From NCBI GenBank assembly GCA_024663395.1, contig JANFAH010000002.1:5766001-5830000 (forward strand): a stretch of DNA of 64,000 nucleotides, written 5' to 3'. Position 1 is the stretch's first letter. Each line of letters opens with the position of its first letter. This stretch comes from Pisolithus tinctorius. Lineage: Eukaryota; Basidiomycota; Agaricomycetes; Boletales; Pisolithaceae. Shown here piece after piece: positions 14,201 through 26,661 of the stretch. The position numbers and the translations under genes are program-made. Under the pieces are notes generated by a model. That model did no database searches. It was not told where the DNA came from and was given only the letters and a program-made list of their open reading frames with translations.

Positions 14201-15496
14201 CCTTAGCAGTAGCATCTTCGCCGAGTACCTCCTCGGCACGTTCTGATTTAGGACATCTTCCCTCTGCATTGCGGTCTCGCAATTATAAGGATATCCTAGT
14301 GTTCGATCCACCTTCCGGCATTCTGTCGCTGAGACGTATCACTATGGAAGAGCGACCGAAAGAGCCGGGCATCTCGAGTCCAATCACGAATTTTACCACG
14401 AGCATTTCGTTTCCTGGAACAGGCTCTGCTGGTTGGCTAGGTAATTCCCCCCCAACCCAGTCTTCCAAAGAGGGAAGAAAGACGTCAGGGCTGACGCAGC
14501 AGCTCCTTGATGCCTCTATGGAACTCACGGGTAAGGAGCGTACAGTTGCAACTTGGCAATTGAGGAGACGTCAGGATTGGGGTGAGGTGAAGCAATTGAC
14601 GAGTGAGATGAGTGAGCGGAAGAGGGTTGAAGTCTCCGAGTGAGATCGTGTTCCTTTTCTTAGATTGAGAGAATCGCTGATGTTCGATGGGTTTCTGCTG
14701 TAGTTCTCTTGCTCATGCAGAGCTATCCACGTTTTCCCGGCACTCGGAGTTCGTTCCTCGTTCAGTGTATCTCTCGCATCAATTCTTGTTCTATACACTT
14801 GGGGAGGATTATCATGCGCTCATCCGACGACTCCACTTCGGTGTTAAAGGGGACAAAGTAGTTGTACGTCGCGAGGTGGAACCGAATTACGTCGGGGGTG
14901 ACACAGCTTCGAACATGGGTAAAGGTACTATCAGAGGTGCCAATGAACTGTTCGTCGCGGGTACGCATGGTGGATTGGACCATCGTGCTGCGTCTTCATT
15001 TGACGAGCCTCTCGCCAACGCAATTGCGTCAGGACTTGATGGGCCATCTGGCGTACCGAGTATCCCAATGTTTCCGAACGGCACGGCAGGTCGTCTGCGA
15101 TCCTTTGGTGCAACAGCATTACCGATCAAGTCGCTCAAGGAGGGTGTTGGCGAAGGCTTAGACCGGTTACGTCGGGAGATGCATCGGGTCCGCTCTCCGA
15201 AAGAACATGATGGGAGAAGGCATCTTGGAGTGGATCTCGAGGGTGCATCCGAAGGATCAGTCATATCGGGTTTTACTGGGGTATCCCTTCCTACTCCGTC
15301 AACGCATGATGGTGGTATAGGTAGGGCTGTGGATGGCGATTTGGATGAGGGTGGGTTCGGAAGTGATGGTGATGGGAGGGGTTGGGATTGGGCAGAAGAA
15401 GACAAACGCGCCGTCGATGAGGCAGAGCAGTTCGATGATGTCCTTGGATTCATGGACGAGGATCAGACACCAGTAGTCCGGACAGCCCAGTGGTAG
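11265..15496 (+). CDS. BCAS3-type WD40/beta-propeller protein
   Basis: Seven exons (11265-11581, 11766-12155, 12227-12415, 12484-12604, 12670-13959, 14050-14639, 14704-15496) join to 1229 aa. Diagnostic pieces are LGYRCGCQIWDC, VYALSHRLLAFAS, then DGRWVAVGSGKRTVHVF with INPYGG, and finally VYLSHQFLFYTLGEDYH. These match fungal BCAS3-domain proteins; animal BCAS3 works with PHAF1 at phagophores on PI3P, so an autophagy or membrane role is a reasonable inference. The N-terminal third and the acidic C-terminal tail look disordered. Intron 2 has a perfect CTAAC branch site, but its donor (12156) was chosen by phase; a longer coding version is possible. The intron 5 acceptor could be three bases later. 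Confidence 0.82.
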
Positions 15497-17228
15497 TCGC
15501 TGCTTCATGGGGTGTTTACGTTTTGGATGAATGAATGGGTACACGGTGCGCAGGTGCGCGGGCAGATCTCGTTGGTATGACCGCTTGTGCATGGATGTTC
15601 CTTGGTGCGATGGGATGAATGGGATGGACTCTTATCTGTGGATATGTCCTGGGATTTTTAGTGACCTGGATTCACCCACCATCACAAGCTTCGTCCGTTA
15701 TCGATGCTATCACACACCGTACTCAGGAGTCCGCGGATTTCGACAAAGCCTACCGCCCAGCGCCGAATGTAACAGTGTACTATTATAATTTGTACATACT
15801 TACATACTGGAATCCGTTGCGTGCGAAGCTGACTTTGCGGGACGTGCATGTCGGTGCGAATATAGGAGTATGTACATACGTGGAATGGCAACCTCCATCC
15901 GGTTGGGCATACATACCGACCCTGCCAAGTACTCAAAATTGATGCAAGATCCACCCATCTCGCAGCGCCGTGATACTGGAGGGCTGAGGATTTGATCGTA
16001 GATGGCGGTCGGCGTGCCGCTATGAACACAGACCCTTCTACATATGTCAACACCATTGGCATGATCCTCGGGAGACCCTGGTTCTCCACAGCTTCTGAAG
16101 CTCATGTACGTCTCACTGCAGCCCATGAGAAATTCACATCACGCCAAGAGTCGCCGACCGAACACGGGGAAAGGAGCAGACCTTGGCACTTGCTCCCCTG
16201 TCGCCAAGTGCGGGAATCCTACCGGTGGCGCTGCCGTGGCGTCATGGCTTACCGGCCTCAAGGAGTCGTTCCAAGCATCCTTACTCCTGCTGCAGCTGAT
16301 CAGGCTGGTTCCAATTTTCCGGGAATACGAAGAAGGCTTCTTCCCTGCAGGCAGCCGACCACGCTTCGATCTGCTTCAACACGAGGCGTTTGATCCACGG
16401 AGAGTCGGAGACTAGCACCACGCCCAAGGAGAGCTCTCTGACGGTCAATAATAACGACAAGCGGCAGCTGTCCTCTTTGCGCTTGTAGCATGGTGGTAGG
16501 CTTTAGTGCCGGAGGGCTTTGTGGATACGATACTACGTAGGTTGATGGGTCTTTGTCCATCTGATTTGAACACGGCGACTCCGCGGCAGGTCGAAAACAC
16601 GGATATCCCCCTTGGGAAGAGGCACTTGCAATGAAGCACTTTCCATATCCACCAGCTTGGCTGTCTGACATCTAATGACGGGGACTGCGAACGATTCATA
16701 GTCACTTATTGAAAAAGCACCCATACTACCCATCAAACCACCGCCAACACGGGGCTGTCGCTGGCCACCATCACCTGGTATGTGGTACGTGGTTTCAACA
16801 TTGCGTCGGGGACGGTTGCATGCATGCGTCACAAGAGCTGTGCAGGATTGTCGCCTGCTGACAGCATTGCGGATCGCATACACAAGCTAATGAATAAATG
16901 AAAAGTATACCTGTGCACGCACACTCGATCAATGGATATAGATATAGGTATGTATGCATGGTGTGTATGTAGAACTACATAGTGTTTAGATTAAGTAATT
17001 TAAATGAGTACGTATACAGTAGTACATGGGCGTAGCCTGTGGACGCGAAACAAGATATGGGAGTAGCAGACATACAATTCTAGTCATGGGAACATGCGTT
17101 GTGTTCGTGAAGAGAATGGATGATGTCCTTAGCCAGAAGGGAAAAGATGATGGAGAATCCGCTGTGTCATTTGTGGGGTCAACGCGTCATTGACGGCGTA
17201 ATGACTGCGCTGCTGTCGGTTAAGATGA
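15497..17228. other. intergenic, possible minus-strand relic
   Basis: No complete gene recognised. On the minus strand between about 16880 and 16281, stretches in different frames read like protein, but no start, splice chain or family could be fixed. The part 16900-17228 looks AT-rich and non-coding. Confidence 0.4.
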
Positions 17229-18935
17229 TCATCCTCCACGCACGCGCGTGTCTGTTGGGATGGCCCAACGGCCAACACTCTGCGTGAAGGCAGGCCTCAA
17301 GACGGTAGATACCCGCGTGTCTGTACACGACAACGCATACGCTGGCAATGATGGCTTGTAAATGAATTCTGACTGCGAGCCAGGACTTTCATGGAGGACA
17401 TGTGCCGAAGAATGAGGGGGGGATTTGGCGTGTGCGGCGGAAGGGTGGGACGAGGGACCATGTGCGGCCCTAGTGGATATAGGAGTCACCTCCGAGGAGA
17501 CCGGTCGTTCCCAGTTTGGAATGCCAGGCACAGCAAAGCGAGCCTCTCCAGCAATACTATGACGCCTGCGACTGTGTCCACTCATAACAACATCACCATC
17601 ACCATCAGTGACAGGCGGTGAGCCCTCCTCATCCGAGTAGCTTTCTTCATCGTCTTCCTCTGACTCACTCAAGCTCGAGTTCGTTGCTGGCGGAGACATC
17701 AAAGAAGGATGTGTACCCGACCCACCCTGTAGTGTCCGAGGCTGACCTGCCTGGTATACCGTGGTATGGGAATAAGCATCAAATGGTATATCACCGCCAT
17801 CGGTTAAGCCTCCCGCCCCACTCCTCGAATGGTTTCGCCAATGACGACGCATATTCGAGTTAACGTTAAATTCCCTGCCACAGCCGGGAAAGGGACACCG
17901 ATATGCTGTCGAAGTGCCATCAGCCCTGATTGGCGATTCGGAGATGATCATAAAAACCAAAAGTAGAGGGTCATATATCGCTGGATGTGAACAGGGTAGG
18001 CCCCATAAGAGAGCAGCGGAAAGCCCAAGAGGTGTGAAAAAAAGTCCAGGAAATACGTACGTTTGGCACCCGTGTGGGTATTGACATGAATTTTCATGCT
18101 ACTGGGACGATTGAAGCGCTTCCCACAGTGAGGACATTGATGTTTTTTCCCTCGGCCTTCTCCTGAGAGAGGTGCTGTCATAATTTCAGAAGACCGAAGG
18201 TATGATCTACGCCCGTCATGACTCATGATCGTGGAAGCGGAACTAGGGGGGTCTGAGACAGAAAAGGACAACACGGAGGAAGAGTGGTGAGGACGTATGT
18301 GGAGGGGAAGGTCTGGATCTCGGGGACTGGTTGGACTGGGTGGATTTCTTGTGCTTCTTATGATAGGTTGCATGGGTAGCTTGTGGCGATGGGAGGGACG
18401 CTGATCCATGGGTGCCATTGCCACACGGAAAGCAGGTGCAGATCCATTGGTGACGCCTGCACCTGTCTGTGCCGTAGGAGAATTACCTGTTACGCCGCGA
18501 TGACGAAGTGTGGTGCTGGATGCAACGTGCTCTAGGGATGCCGTAACGGGATCTGCGCGCAGCACGTTGAATGAATAACTCGGAGGACACTTGGGTGGAT
18601 TCATGTGGCGCGGAGACGGATGTGAATGTGGCTCGAGGAGTTGCGATGGACGGGCGGCAACTTCATTCGGGCTGATGGATGGGGATGAAGAGTGTACTTG
18701 GGGATGTTGGAACGAGATGGCGGCGTTAGGATGGCGGGCGTCTGGTGAATTTGCGGGTCGCCCACTTGTTGGAGAGATAGGATGAGTAGCCAGAAGGTCC
18801 TGTGCGGGCAGATGCCAAGCAGAGATCAGGGCCTGAAAGAGGCGCCAAAATAAGAGAAACGGTACGCACGGAAGAGTTGGCGGAAGATGCCCGGAGGTTT
18901 GAAGGTGGATGCAATGGATTAGAAGGGATGGACAT
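17229..18935 (-). CDS. C2H2 zinc-finger protein, two fingers
   Basis: Three exons (18935-18870, 18832-18057, 17925-17229) give 512 aa. Finger 1 (about 253-275) is CPHCGKRFNRPSSMKIH with the second His four residues on; finger 2 (about 289-313) is CPFPGCGREFNVNSNMRRH, again with a closing His. An intron separates the fingers, immediately after the linker. The first 250 residues are Ser/Pro/His-rich and disordered, and an acidic Ser/Glu/Asp run follows finger 2, as expected for a fungal transcription factor with a possible activation region. Target genes cannot be inferred. The 66-nt first exon is supported by a GTGCGT donor and in-phase joining. Confidence 0.85.
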
Positions 18936-21900
18936 TTCTAATGGAAAATAGATTTGCCCCTGTTCGGCGATGCGGACGATCGCTCTAGAAGGACGCACCT
19001 GGGAATATGTCCCGTATGCTGGGAAGAGGCACGACAGGACGAGCCATGTGGGAGCGATTTAGCAGTGAGGAGGGGGAGAGGAGAAGCAGAGGGATGGGAT
19101 AGGATGGGGTGGGGGTGTTGTGAGGGGGATGGTGGCTGCTTTTTATATATACCCAAGTAAGAATTGCTTGAAATGGATGGGATCGCACGGCAGCTTGGTT
19201 AGTATTGAGATCCCGCTCGTCCTTCCAGGAATGGAACTGGGCTGTCCAAATTACACCCGTTGGGACTGATGTCCGCCCGCCAGAGCAAATCCTTGCGCAT
19301 CACGTCAGCAGAACACGTTGTCCACCTCGGTTCGCTCCATAAGGCCCCGCAACCAGGCCTTGGATGTCAGTCTGCCAGCAGGTTCAGGGCTACATAGCGG
19401 ATAAACGTCTTAGCTTGCATGTGCTGTACGCGACCCCTCCCCGGATTGGCTGACCCCCCTCTCGGCAGCAGATTGCTTGCTGTCCTGCCGAGTATTCCCC
19501 TGACCTGAAAATCATTCTCGTTCAGAAGTGCCTATCCCCGATTTGGACCCGGCGGCCGCTCAACCTTGCGTAATAAGATATATCTCGACCACGCACCGCA
19601 GTCATTATTTCCTTTTCCGGAATGGCGTTGATCCCCTTGCCTTTTAGGTTTGTGACTCCCCCTTTTCCCTCCTTTTCTTTTCTTGTCACGAGTTCTTACA
19701 TATCCGCCGATCTTCTCGTCCCCTCCGATTAGGCAGATCGTATCCGTATTTGGGTACAAGGTATCTGTTCCTTTTCGTCTCCACCCTTTCACGACTCCTT
19801 CTCCTATGCCCGGGCGGATGAGTAGTCAGGAAACAGGAGATCGGTCCAGCGGCCCTCGCGCCTGGCGCCACCGTCACGACCAGTAATAGATCCATCCACC
19901 GCAGGTCCATCATAAGTCGACAATGAACTGGTTGCCGTCGTACCGGAGACCCGTCCTCCCATCGGTGGCTGACCTTGCCGCTTTTTTTACGTTCTCTCTT
20001 ACATCGCTTTGGGCTTCCTCCCGAGGCGTTATGCTTTACGCTCCGTCTACTGCCTCCGTGGATATAAACGCTGTCGCCATCAGTTAGGAATCCATTCACT
20101 CCTTCTTGGCTACTGCTCGGTACAAACCAAATTCCCCCCTGCCATATCCCTCGTGGCACTTTGAATGCCTTCTTTGACTAGATCATCTTTAGTTGACGAT
20201 AGACCCATCTTCACGACACGCAAACCTGTCCAATCAACAGTCATGGATGCGTTGCCTGTTCTTGATGACACAGCACTTGCAAGATCATGTTCCGTCCTAC
20301 ACGGACGTTTACTCAGCCTGTCGTTACTCATGGGGGTATCCCCATCATTTATATGTTGATCTGAGAACTGGGACTCCGCAGCTCATCCTCCACAGCAAAT
20401 CTACATGCCTATCAAAGTCTCAAAGTGAGCTTCTCACCACTCCGTATATCTATCTATCAAAGTCAACTTACTCCAATGCCACCCGCAGTCGCTGTCGAAG
20501 CCTGCAACGAGTCTAGCGCGTCGGAACAGGCCGTGCATACTTTCATTCGGTTTTCCCCGTGATACTGCACGCCTGCGTACGACCGTGTTGTTCTCCTAAC
20601 CACTTTCCGCAATGCACAAAATATACTCTGAAACGTGGTTAGAGTTTATGATGAACACTCACATTTCACTGAAGTCACTTCCGAAGAACCCCCACCTATT
20701 TGAGCACAAAGCCGACTAGGCGCTCTCTGCCGCATGCCGGGCAAAGATCGCCCAGGTTGCCGCATTTTGAACAAATACACCGGACCTACATTACGTGCGT
20801 ATCCCAATATGGACAGCTCTCCATTACCACCAGCACAGGTTCGTGCGTCTACCTAGTTCTGATTACTTTAGATACCGCAAATAACACTTCTCTAGCTTGT
20901 GAAATAATTGTTCTATTCATGCCAGCCGCGTGTTATCTCCTACCTCTCACGCATCCCACGCCCACGCCTAAAGCGGCCTAGGAAGCCATGCCTCGCGGTA
21001 CGATGCGTCAAACATGGTATGCAAAATGTCGATATCACAGAAATGCAGGATGCGATCGACAGTTCTACCACCGGTGGTACCGCTAGTCCGCTCCCTGATG
21101 TGCCACCGCGATCTGCGGAGCCGACGGCACCTCCGACGACGCCGACGGTTGGTGTACGACGCCCATGATGGAGGTTGATAAGCCGGATTCAAGGTAGCGT
21201 AACTGTACCACATCTCAGGAAACAGCAACCACGATTCAAGCAACCCGGGGAAATGCTGTCAGATTTATTTTGGCCACTAATCAGCGACTCGATGGAACGC
21301 GGGTTCGCTTACTTAGGACGTCTGCGATGCGCGAACACCAAACATCAACTTGCCCGTGATTTCCAAACCCGAGGTCGAATTTCCGAGTTAGCAAGTTGTT
21401 GGTAACAGCTGATTGTACTTGGACATTGGACAGCCCAGGACAGCCCTGACTCACACAATCTGCCCATTTTCGATTCCTCGAACGGCGGGGACCATTTTTG
21501 CCATTTGATCATCATCTGCCCTTCGTCGTGTATAGATCGCAGTATGTAGCATTCCAGTGCAAGTCTTCCACATAGGACCTTCCCTAATCGCCTTGCCAAC
21601 GCTGTTAAATGTCAGCGGATTTATGAAATGCCATCACCTGTGGTTCCACGAGCGCGGATGGCTATGAGTCGATGAGTAAGGCGGCGGTCATATACCGGAC
21701 AAGAGGATCGAAGGTCAGGAGCGCCCAAGAGTCAACGCTTCTTTACGTGACGTTGCCAGGTCGGACGAGGGAATGAAAGAAATAGTGCGTAGGCACGTAA
21801 AGTACTGTGGCTATCGCAGAAAGTGGTAAGCCGATGGGGCTCCAGTACAACCCCGGATCCGAGCAAGCTGGAGTCTGGATTATCTGTGCACTGGCGCATC

Positions 21901-23501
21901 CGACAAATCACGATCGTCGGAAAACTCATCAAAACAGCCGAATATGGCAGCGATAAGTACTCGTAAGACCCTATTGGTAATATACTTAGGCCCACATGAT
22001 TATTCCTGTTTCTTGAGCATGTGCTTGCACTGCCGGATCGAGCGCTCGCCTGTTTATACTATCATTCATTTCTTGTATTTAGGACGGCGGAGATCGCTGT
22101 AGCTAATAGGCGCGTTCGCAGGATTTGAGGATGCATGTGGCCTCGAGCGCCTATCTAATCCCAAAGTGACAGCAATGATTAATGAAACCTCAAGGAGGGA
22201 GAGATGAGAGCATAGCATCGATGTAAAAATGGAATGCGAGGTGTACTAAGTAGCAGACCTGCAGCCCAGCACATGGAAACGAGGAATATCATTTGGAACA
22301 AAAGGACACCGACCGGCTGCACGAAAGGATCCCGATCGGCAACTTCGTTTAGACCGCACTGGGACTGAGAACACAAGACGGGGTGATGTCTTGAGAACAC
22401 ATCACAATGTAGAGTTCCTGAACTTAGGATTTCCCCGCCTCATTTCGCTCACGACGGACTCCGGTTTAAATGCCTGAGCAATCAGGTGTGGTCGGAAATT
22501 TCTGTCTTCCGAAACATCAGCAGAACTGACCCGCAGGCAAGTGGAAACCTCCGTGAATGTTTGCCTCGCGGTGATCCTGATGGTATGCTACATTGTACAA
22601 GCAGACCCGCGATAAGAGAGTCCTTTGAACGCTTGGTCTCGATCTCTGTCGGCCAATTATCAGGACGGCGATATGCAATGGGGTATCAGGATCAGCCGGT
22701 GATGGCCATCAAGCGTTCAATTACTACACAGAATTCCTACGTGGAGGACGTCACTCCCGATGGTTGCCCCGCCTTCGAAGTCGTTACTACATCTTCGCAG
22801 TGCGAGGAGGGGTGATGGGATGGGGTTCAAGCGTACTAGTATGCGTTATGTAATTCCAAGCTCCGGTCAAACCTTCTCAACCTTTCATGCACTTCAGATT
22901 ACCCCCCTGCTCATTCCAAACGAGGGTTTAGTGGGACTTCGTATCAGCTGTTTCTCTCTCCTAATAATATACACCGATGAGTTGCTACGTGCGGTCAGGA
23001 CCGGCCCCGAATAATACCAAGATCGAACTTTTCTTATACAGTTGAAAAGGTTATAATGCATATATCATAGCACATAATGCACAACTTTTAGAGGGAAATT
23101 TTGATCAGGTATCATTCCCCAACAGCTAAATTGCATGCTGATAGTGCAAAATTCTCATAATGCACTGGATTTTGGCGGTCCCAATTGTATGTATTATGAC
23201 CTTTTTACTGTATTTGTATTGCAGTTCTTGACTGTCCGCTCTTCCGTGAAATTGAGACGCAGAATTGACCAAGATTGGTACCGTCAAACACGCCAGAACT
23301 TTATCCACAAACGTGCTCCGTAGAGACCGCGACCGTGGCTTGTTTTTCCGAGAACTTCGCAAGTCGGTGAGCCCGTGGTTTTGGAACAGTGAAAACCGTT
23401 GTTTCAACATGCCAGCATTCCCTACGCCTCTCGTTAGGCGATCCAGAATATGCATAATAGTTACACGACTATTTTTTCACAATATACAACGCCCGCAGTC
23501 C
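18936..23501. other. 4.6-kb region without supported gene
   Basis: Many short open frames but none with motifs, consistent splice sites or length. Pyrimidine-rich stretches near 19600-19800 could be a 5' UTR or an untranslated transcript. I see no RNA gene, TE domain or repeat array here. Confidence 0.4.
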
Positions 23502-24655
23502 TTAATTCGCCAATTCGTTGGATCGAAAGTACTCTGGAAGGATGAACGCCAGCTTCTTGGTATCCTCCTCACTCTCTTCGGTGTGCCTCGGCATTATAGA
23601 ATACTTCATGCTCCCCGTCTCTTCGCTGAGTATATCACCCTGTAGTGCTGCTACGTGTAAATCTTCTAGGATGGAGGCTGCAACAAATTTTGCTGTATCA
23701 GCGTTCGCCCGGAGGGTCTGGACGACCTGCGTAGCTGTCACTACCTCCGAATGTGGACGCCAGGAATCGTAGTCGGTGGCAGTAGCGATCAGAGCGTAGC
23801 TTTGTGAGACGGACGAGTCAGGTTCATAAGCTCAGTATTTGTGACCTCAGCCCTTACCTGATCTCCGCCTCGCGTGCCAGCTTTGCTTCTGGAAGGACAC
23901 TCATGTTGATCAAGTCCCCTCCCCAACTTCTGTACATCATACTCTCGGCGCGAGTGGAGAACTGAGGGCCTTCCATGCAAATAATACATTTATCCTTGTG
24001 CAGAACGACGCCATTCCCATGCGCTTTCAGTGCCTTCCCCACTTCGACTTCGAGCCAACGAACAAGCTTCAAGCTGAAGGGTTCGCCAAACGTCGCATGG
24101 GCCACAACGGCAGTTCCTTCAAAGAAACTAGCAGGACGGATACCTTTGGTCCTGTCGATTATTTGAGTCGGAATCGCAAAATGTCCTGGTACAATCTCTT
24201 CCCGGAGTGATCCGACAGAGCTAAATGCAAGGATAGCCCGGACGCCCAGGGATTTCAGCGCAGCAATGTTAGCGCGGGACGGGACTACAGAAGGGGAGAT
24301 ATTGTGATGCCTTCCATGACGAGCTACGAAGGCAACTTTAGTGCCAGATTTCAGGGAGCAGATGGCAATCGGCGAGGAGGGATATCCCCATGGCTATGTG
24401 GAACGTCGTTGGGCGCAGCGCTTGAGGAAATCAATCGGTGATGAAACACTTACCGTCTCTGGGTTCACTGTCTCGCTACATGTGATGAGTACGGGGCATG
24501 CGTGATGGGCAAAAACATCGCGCTCACATAAGAGTAAGGTTATCCAAATGATACAGACCGGTCCCGCCGATGACGCCGATGAGCACTGAATCGAGTCTTC
24601 AGACTTCAGTACTCAGTGCTCCCTAAAATGTAGACATACCGTCCTTGGAGGTCAT
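23502..24655 (-). CDS. MEU1: S-methyl-5'-thioadenosine phosphorylase
   Basis: Five exons (24655-24640, 24585-24528, 24475-24454, 24393-23858, 23799-23502) give 309 aa, close to the usual size. The phosphate-binding loop is IGGTGLY, followed by [12 protein letters not shown], the substrate region ECIC-like stretch [15 protein letters not shown], and ATDYDSW near the C-terminus, all typical of MTAP. The enzyme splits methylthioadenosine with phosphate into adenine and methylthioribose-1-phosphate in the cytosol, the entry step of methionine salvage after polyamine synthesis. The first and third exons are only 16 and 22 nt long, which automated predictors are likely to miss; without them the GGTG loop loses its start codon and the frame breaks. 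Confidence 0.94.
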
Positions 24656-26661
24656 GTTGCTGGTGTAAGTACTATACAGTTTGACTTGCATTCCGATCTG
24701 TCTGATAAGATTTGAAAATGCCAGTGGCTGTGTCACGGAAAGCTTCCGAACCAACTTATCGATGCGTGTCGTTGTCACCCAACACCCTCAGCGATCAGAC
24801 CAACTCATTTGGGCTTACTGGCGAATCTTGAATAGCAGAGTGAAACCTAGCCGCTCAACTGGTACTCGAACGATTATCATTGCCACACACCCATTTGGAA
24901 ACCGCTTGGCAGCTCTCCGAGTCTCTCGGGACCACCAATCAGATCTTCAGAGCCCACCGGCACCATTCGGTGCAAACGTAACTTGAATCACTGTTTCCCG
25001 GATTATAGTTAGTGACAAAAGGTTATATAAATGACGAATAGGCACGCAGGAGTTGACAAGCTGTGGGATTTGTGCCTGTGCCATGCTGGTACGCTCTAAC
25101 TTTGTGCAGGTACTAAGCGTATTAGGTTCACCCCACAAATAGAGGATGATTCAAAAAGTTACGCTGACGTCCCCTGCATGGCTCCCAGAGCTTCGTCAAA
25201 TGAGATCTCCGAACGGTCATGTAGTATGAATAGCTGCACCTCTTGCTGCAACGCGTAAACAAGGCAGAATCGCTCGGAATCGAGGACCCTTCCTGCGTAT
25301 GTTGATCCCACTGTGAAAAAAATTATTGCAACTTGGGGATACCCTCATGCACTCATCGCCTTCATTGTCGGATGGTCTCGACGTGACTGCTGCGTGATGC
25401 ATCCTATCATGGAGCAGTGCGGCACAGCCCATATCAGTCTATGTAGCCTCCTCCCGGGGTTCTCGTGCATGGTAAAGGTGTGGTTGTACAACAGGACGTT
25501 TAGGACGGCTGGGTGCATCCACCACTACTAGTTTCACTTCCGTTGATATCCGCCCCCGACCTCCCAGGTTTTTCTGTTTCCTTGATAAAATAACTCCTGC
25601 ATTAGCCACGCATTTCTCTCCCAAGTGTGTGGACTGGTGCCATGATCATCCCCCGGCAGTCCCTTCGTACTGGCCAAAGGCATCTCCGACACTATTCTAG
25701 ACACCATGCTAGTAAAGACGCATTTGAGCTCATGACCATAACAGGATGTGGAACATTTGCGAAGACTGCCATTCCTCTATTTCGCGTTTCTTTCAGAAGC
25801 CGTGCATGAAGTCATCTGTAGAGAATTCAGTGGCACCAGGTATTTTGGTTCACTTGCCGGGAACGCCAAGCTGCAGGGACCCAAAATACTGACACCCAAA
25901 TCATGTGTCAGCGAGGACACGAGTCCCCTGTATCGTGAGCGTGAGTGCGATCTGGGCAAGAGGTATTTCCCGTATTTTCAGGGTACGAACACTAACCACA
26001 GCCATGGATGATGACAGAACTCAATGAAACAGCCCGTTTCCCATTCGTTTGATGTCAAGCAGTACTGAGTAGACAAATGATAATATTGCAAGTATGTATA
26101 TCTGATCACTAAAAAATCGTTTCTTCCGATTGACGGCAGCGTGCAGTGCTACTTCATCCATCCCAAACTATAAACCCTCTACATTATGCCAAGCTCACTA
26201 ATGCGATGTTCGTATGGCGCAGTTCAGGGGGTGGTTTCACTATAGCGATTTTGCGTTGGTATGACACCGTTCCGGCGCTGCAAGACAGAACCGAATGCGC
26301 CGGGGATAATCCTCAGGGTTGTGAGTGGTCTCTTATCCATTGTGAGTCCTCTCCACTTGCCTGTCTTCCCCCCCTCAGCTGCCCAGCCGCTTTGCCCTGA
26401 TGCACCAAACGCCTGATTGACAGCATTCCAACCCTTGACAGCTACTTAAAGTGAAAAGATGTGTGAATGTATTGATAAAAAAAGACACCAACAGGTACAA
26501 ACAAGTGTACAAATGACACTAACAACACTATAACGAGACAGAACAGAGTCAATGGGAAAACAGAGAACTGGCAGTAACCTGTAGTGCTAGTGAATCGTCG
26601 CGTCGTCCCACTACGCCTGCGCAAGCGGATGGCTACCTAGACGCGGTGGTGCGTTCAGGTG
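24656..26661. other. 2-kb region without supported gene
   Basis: No recognisable coding content on either strand. It separates two minus-strand genes, so it should include the MTAP promoter and the 3' UTR of the SH3 gene's neighbourhood. Confidence 0.4.

Noticed and set aside
13144..15453. Long minus-strand frames (13144-13701, 14887-15453) opposite the BCAS3-type gene
   Set aside because: They are antisense shadows of strongly conserved plus-strand exons and show no motifs.
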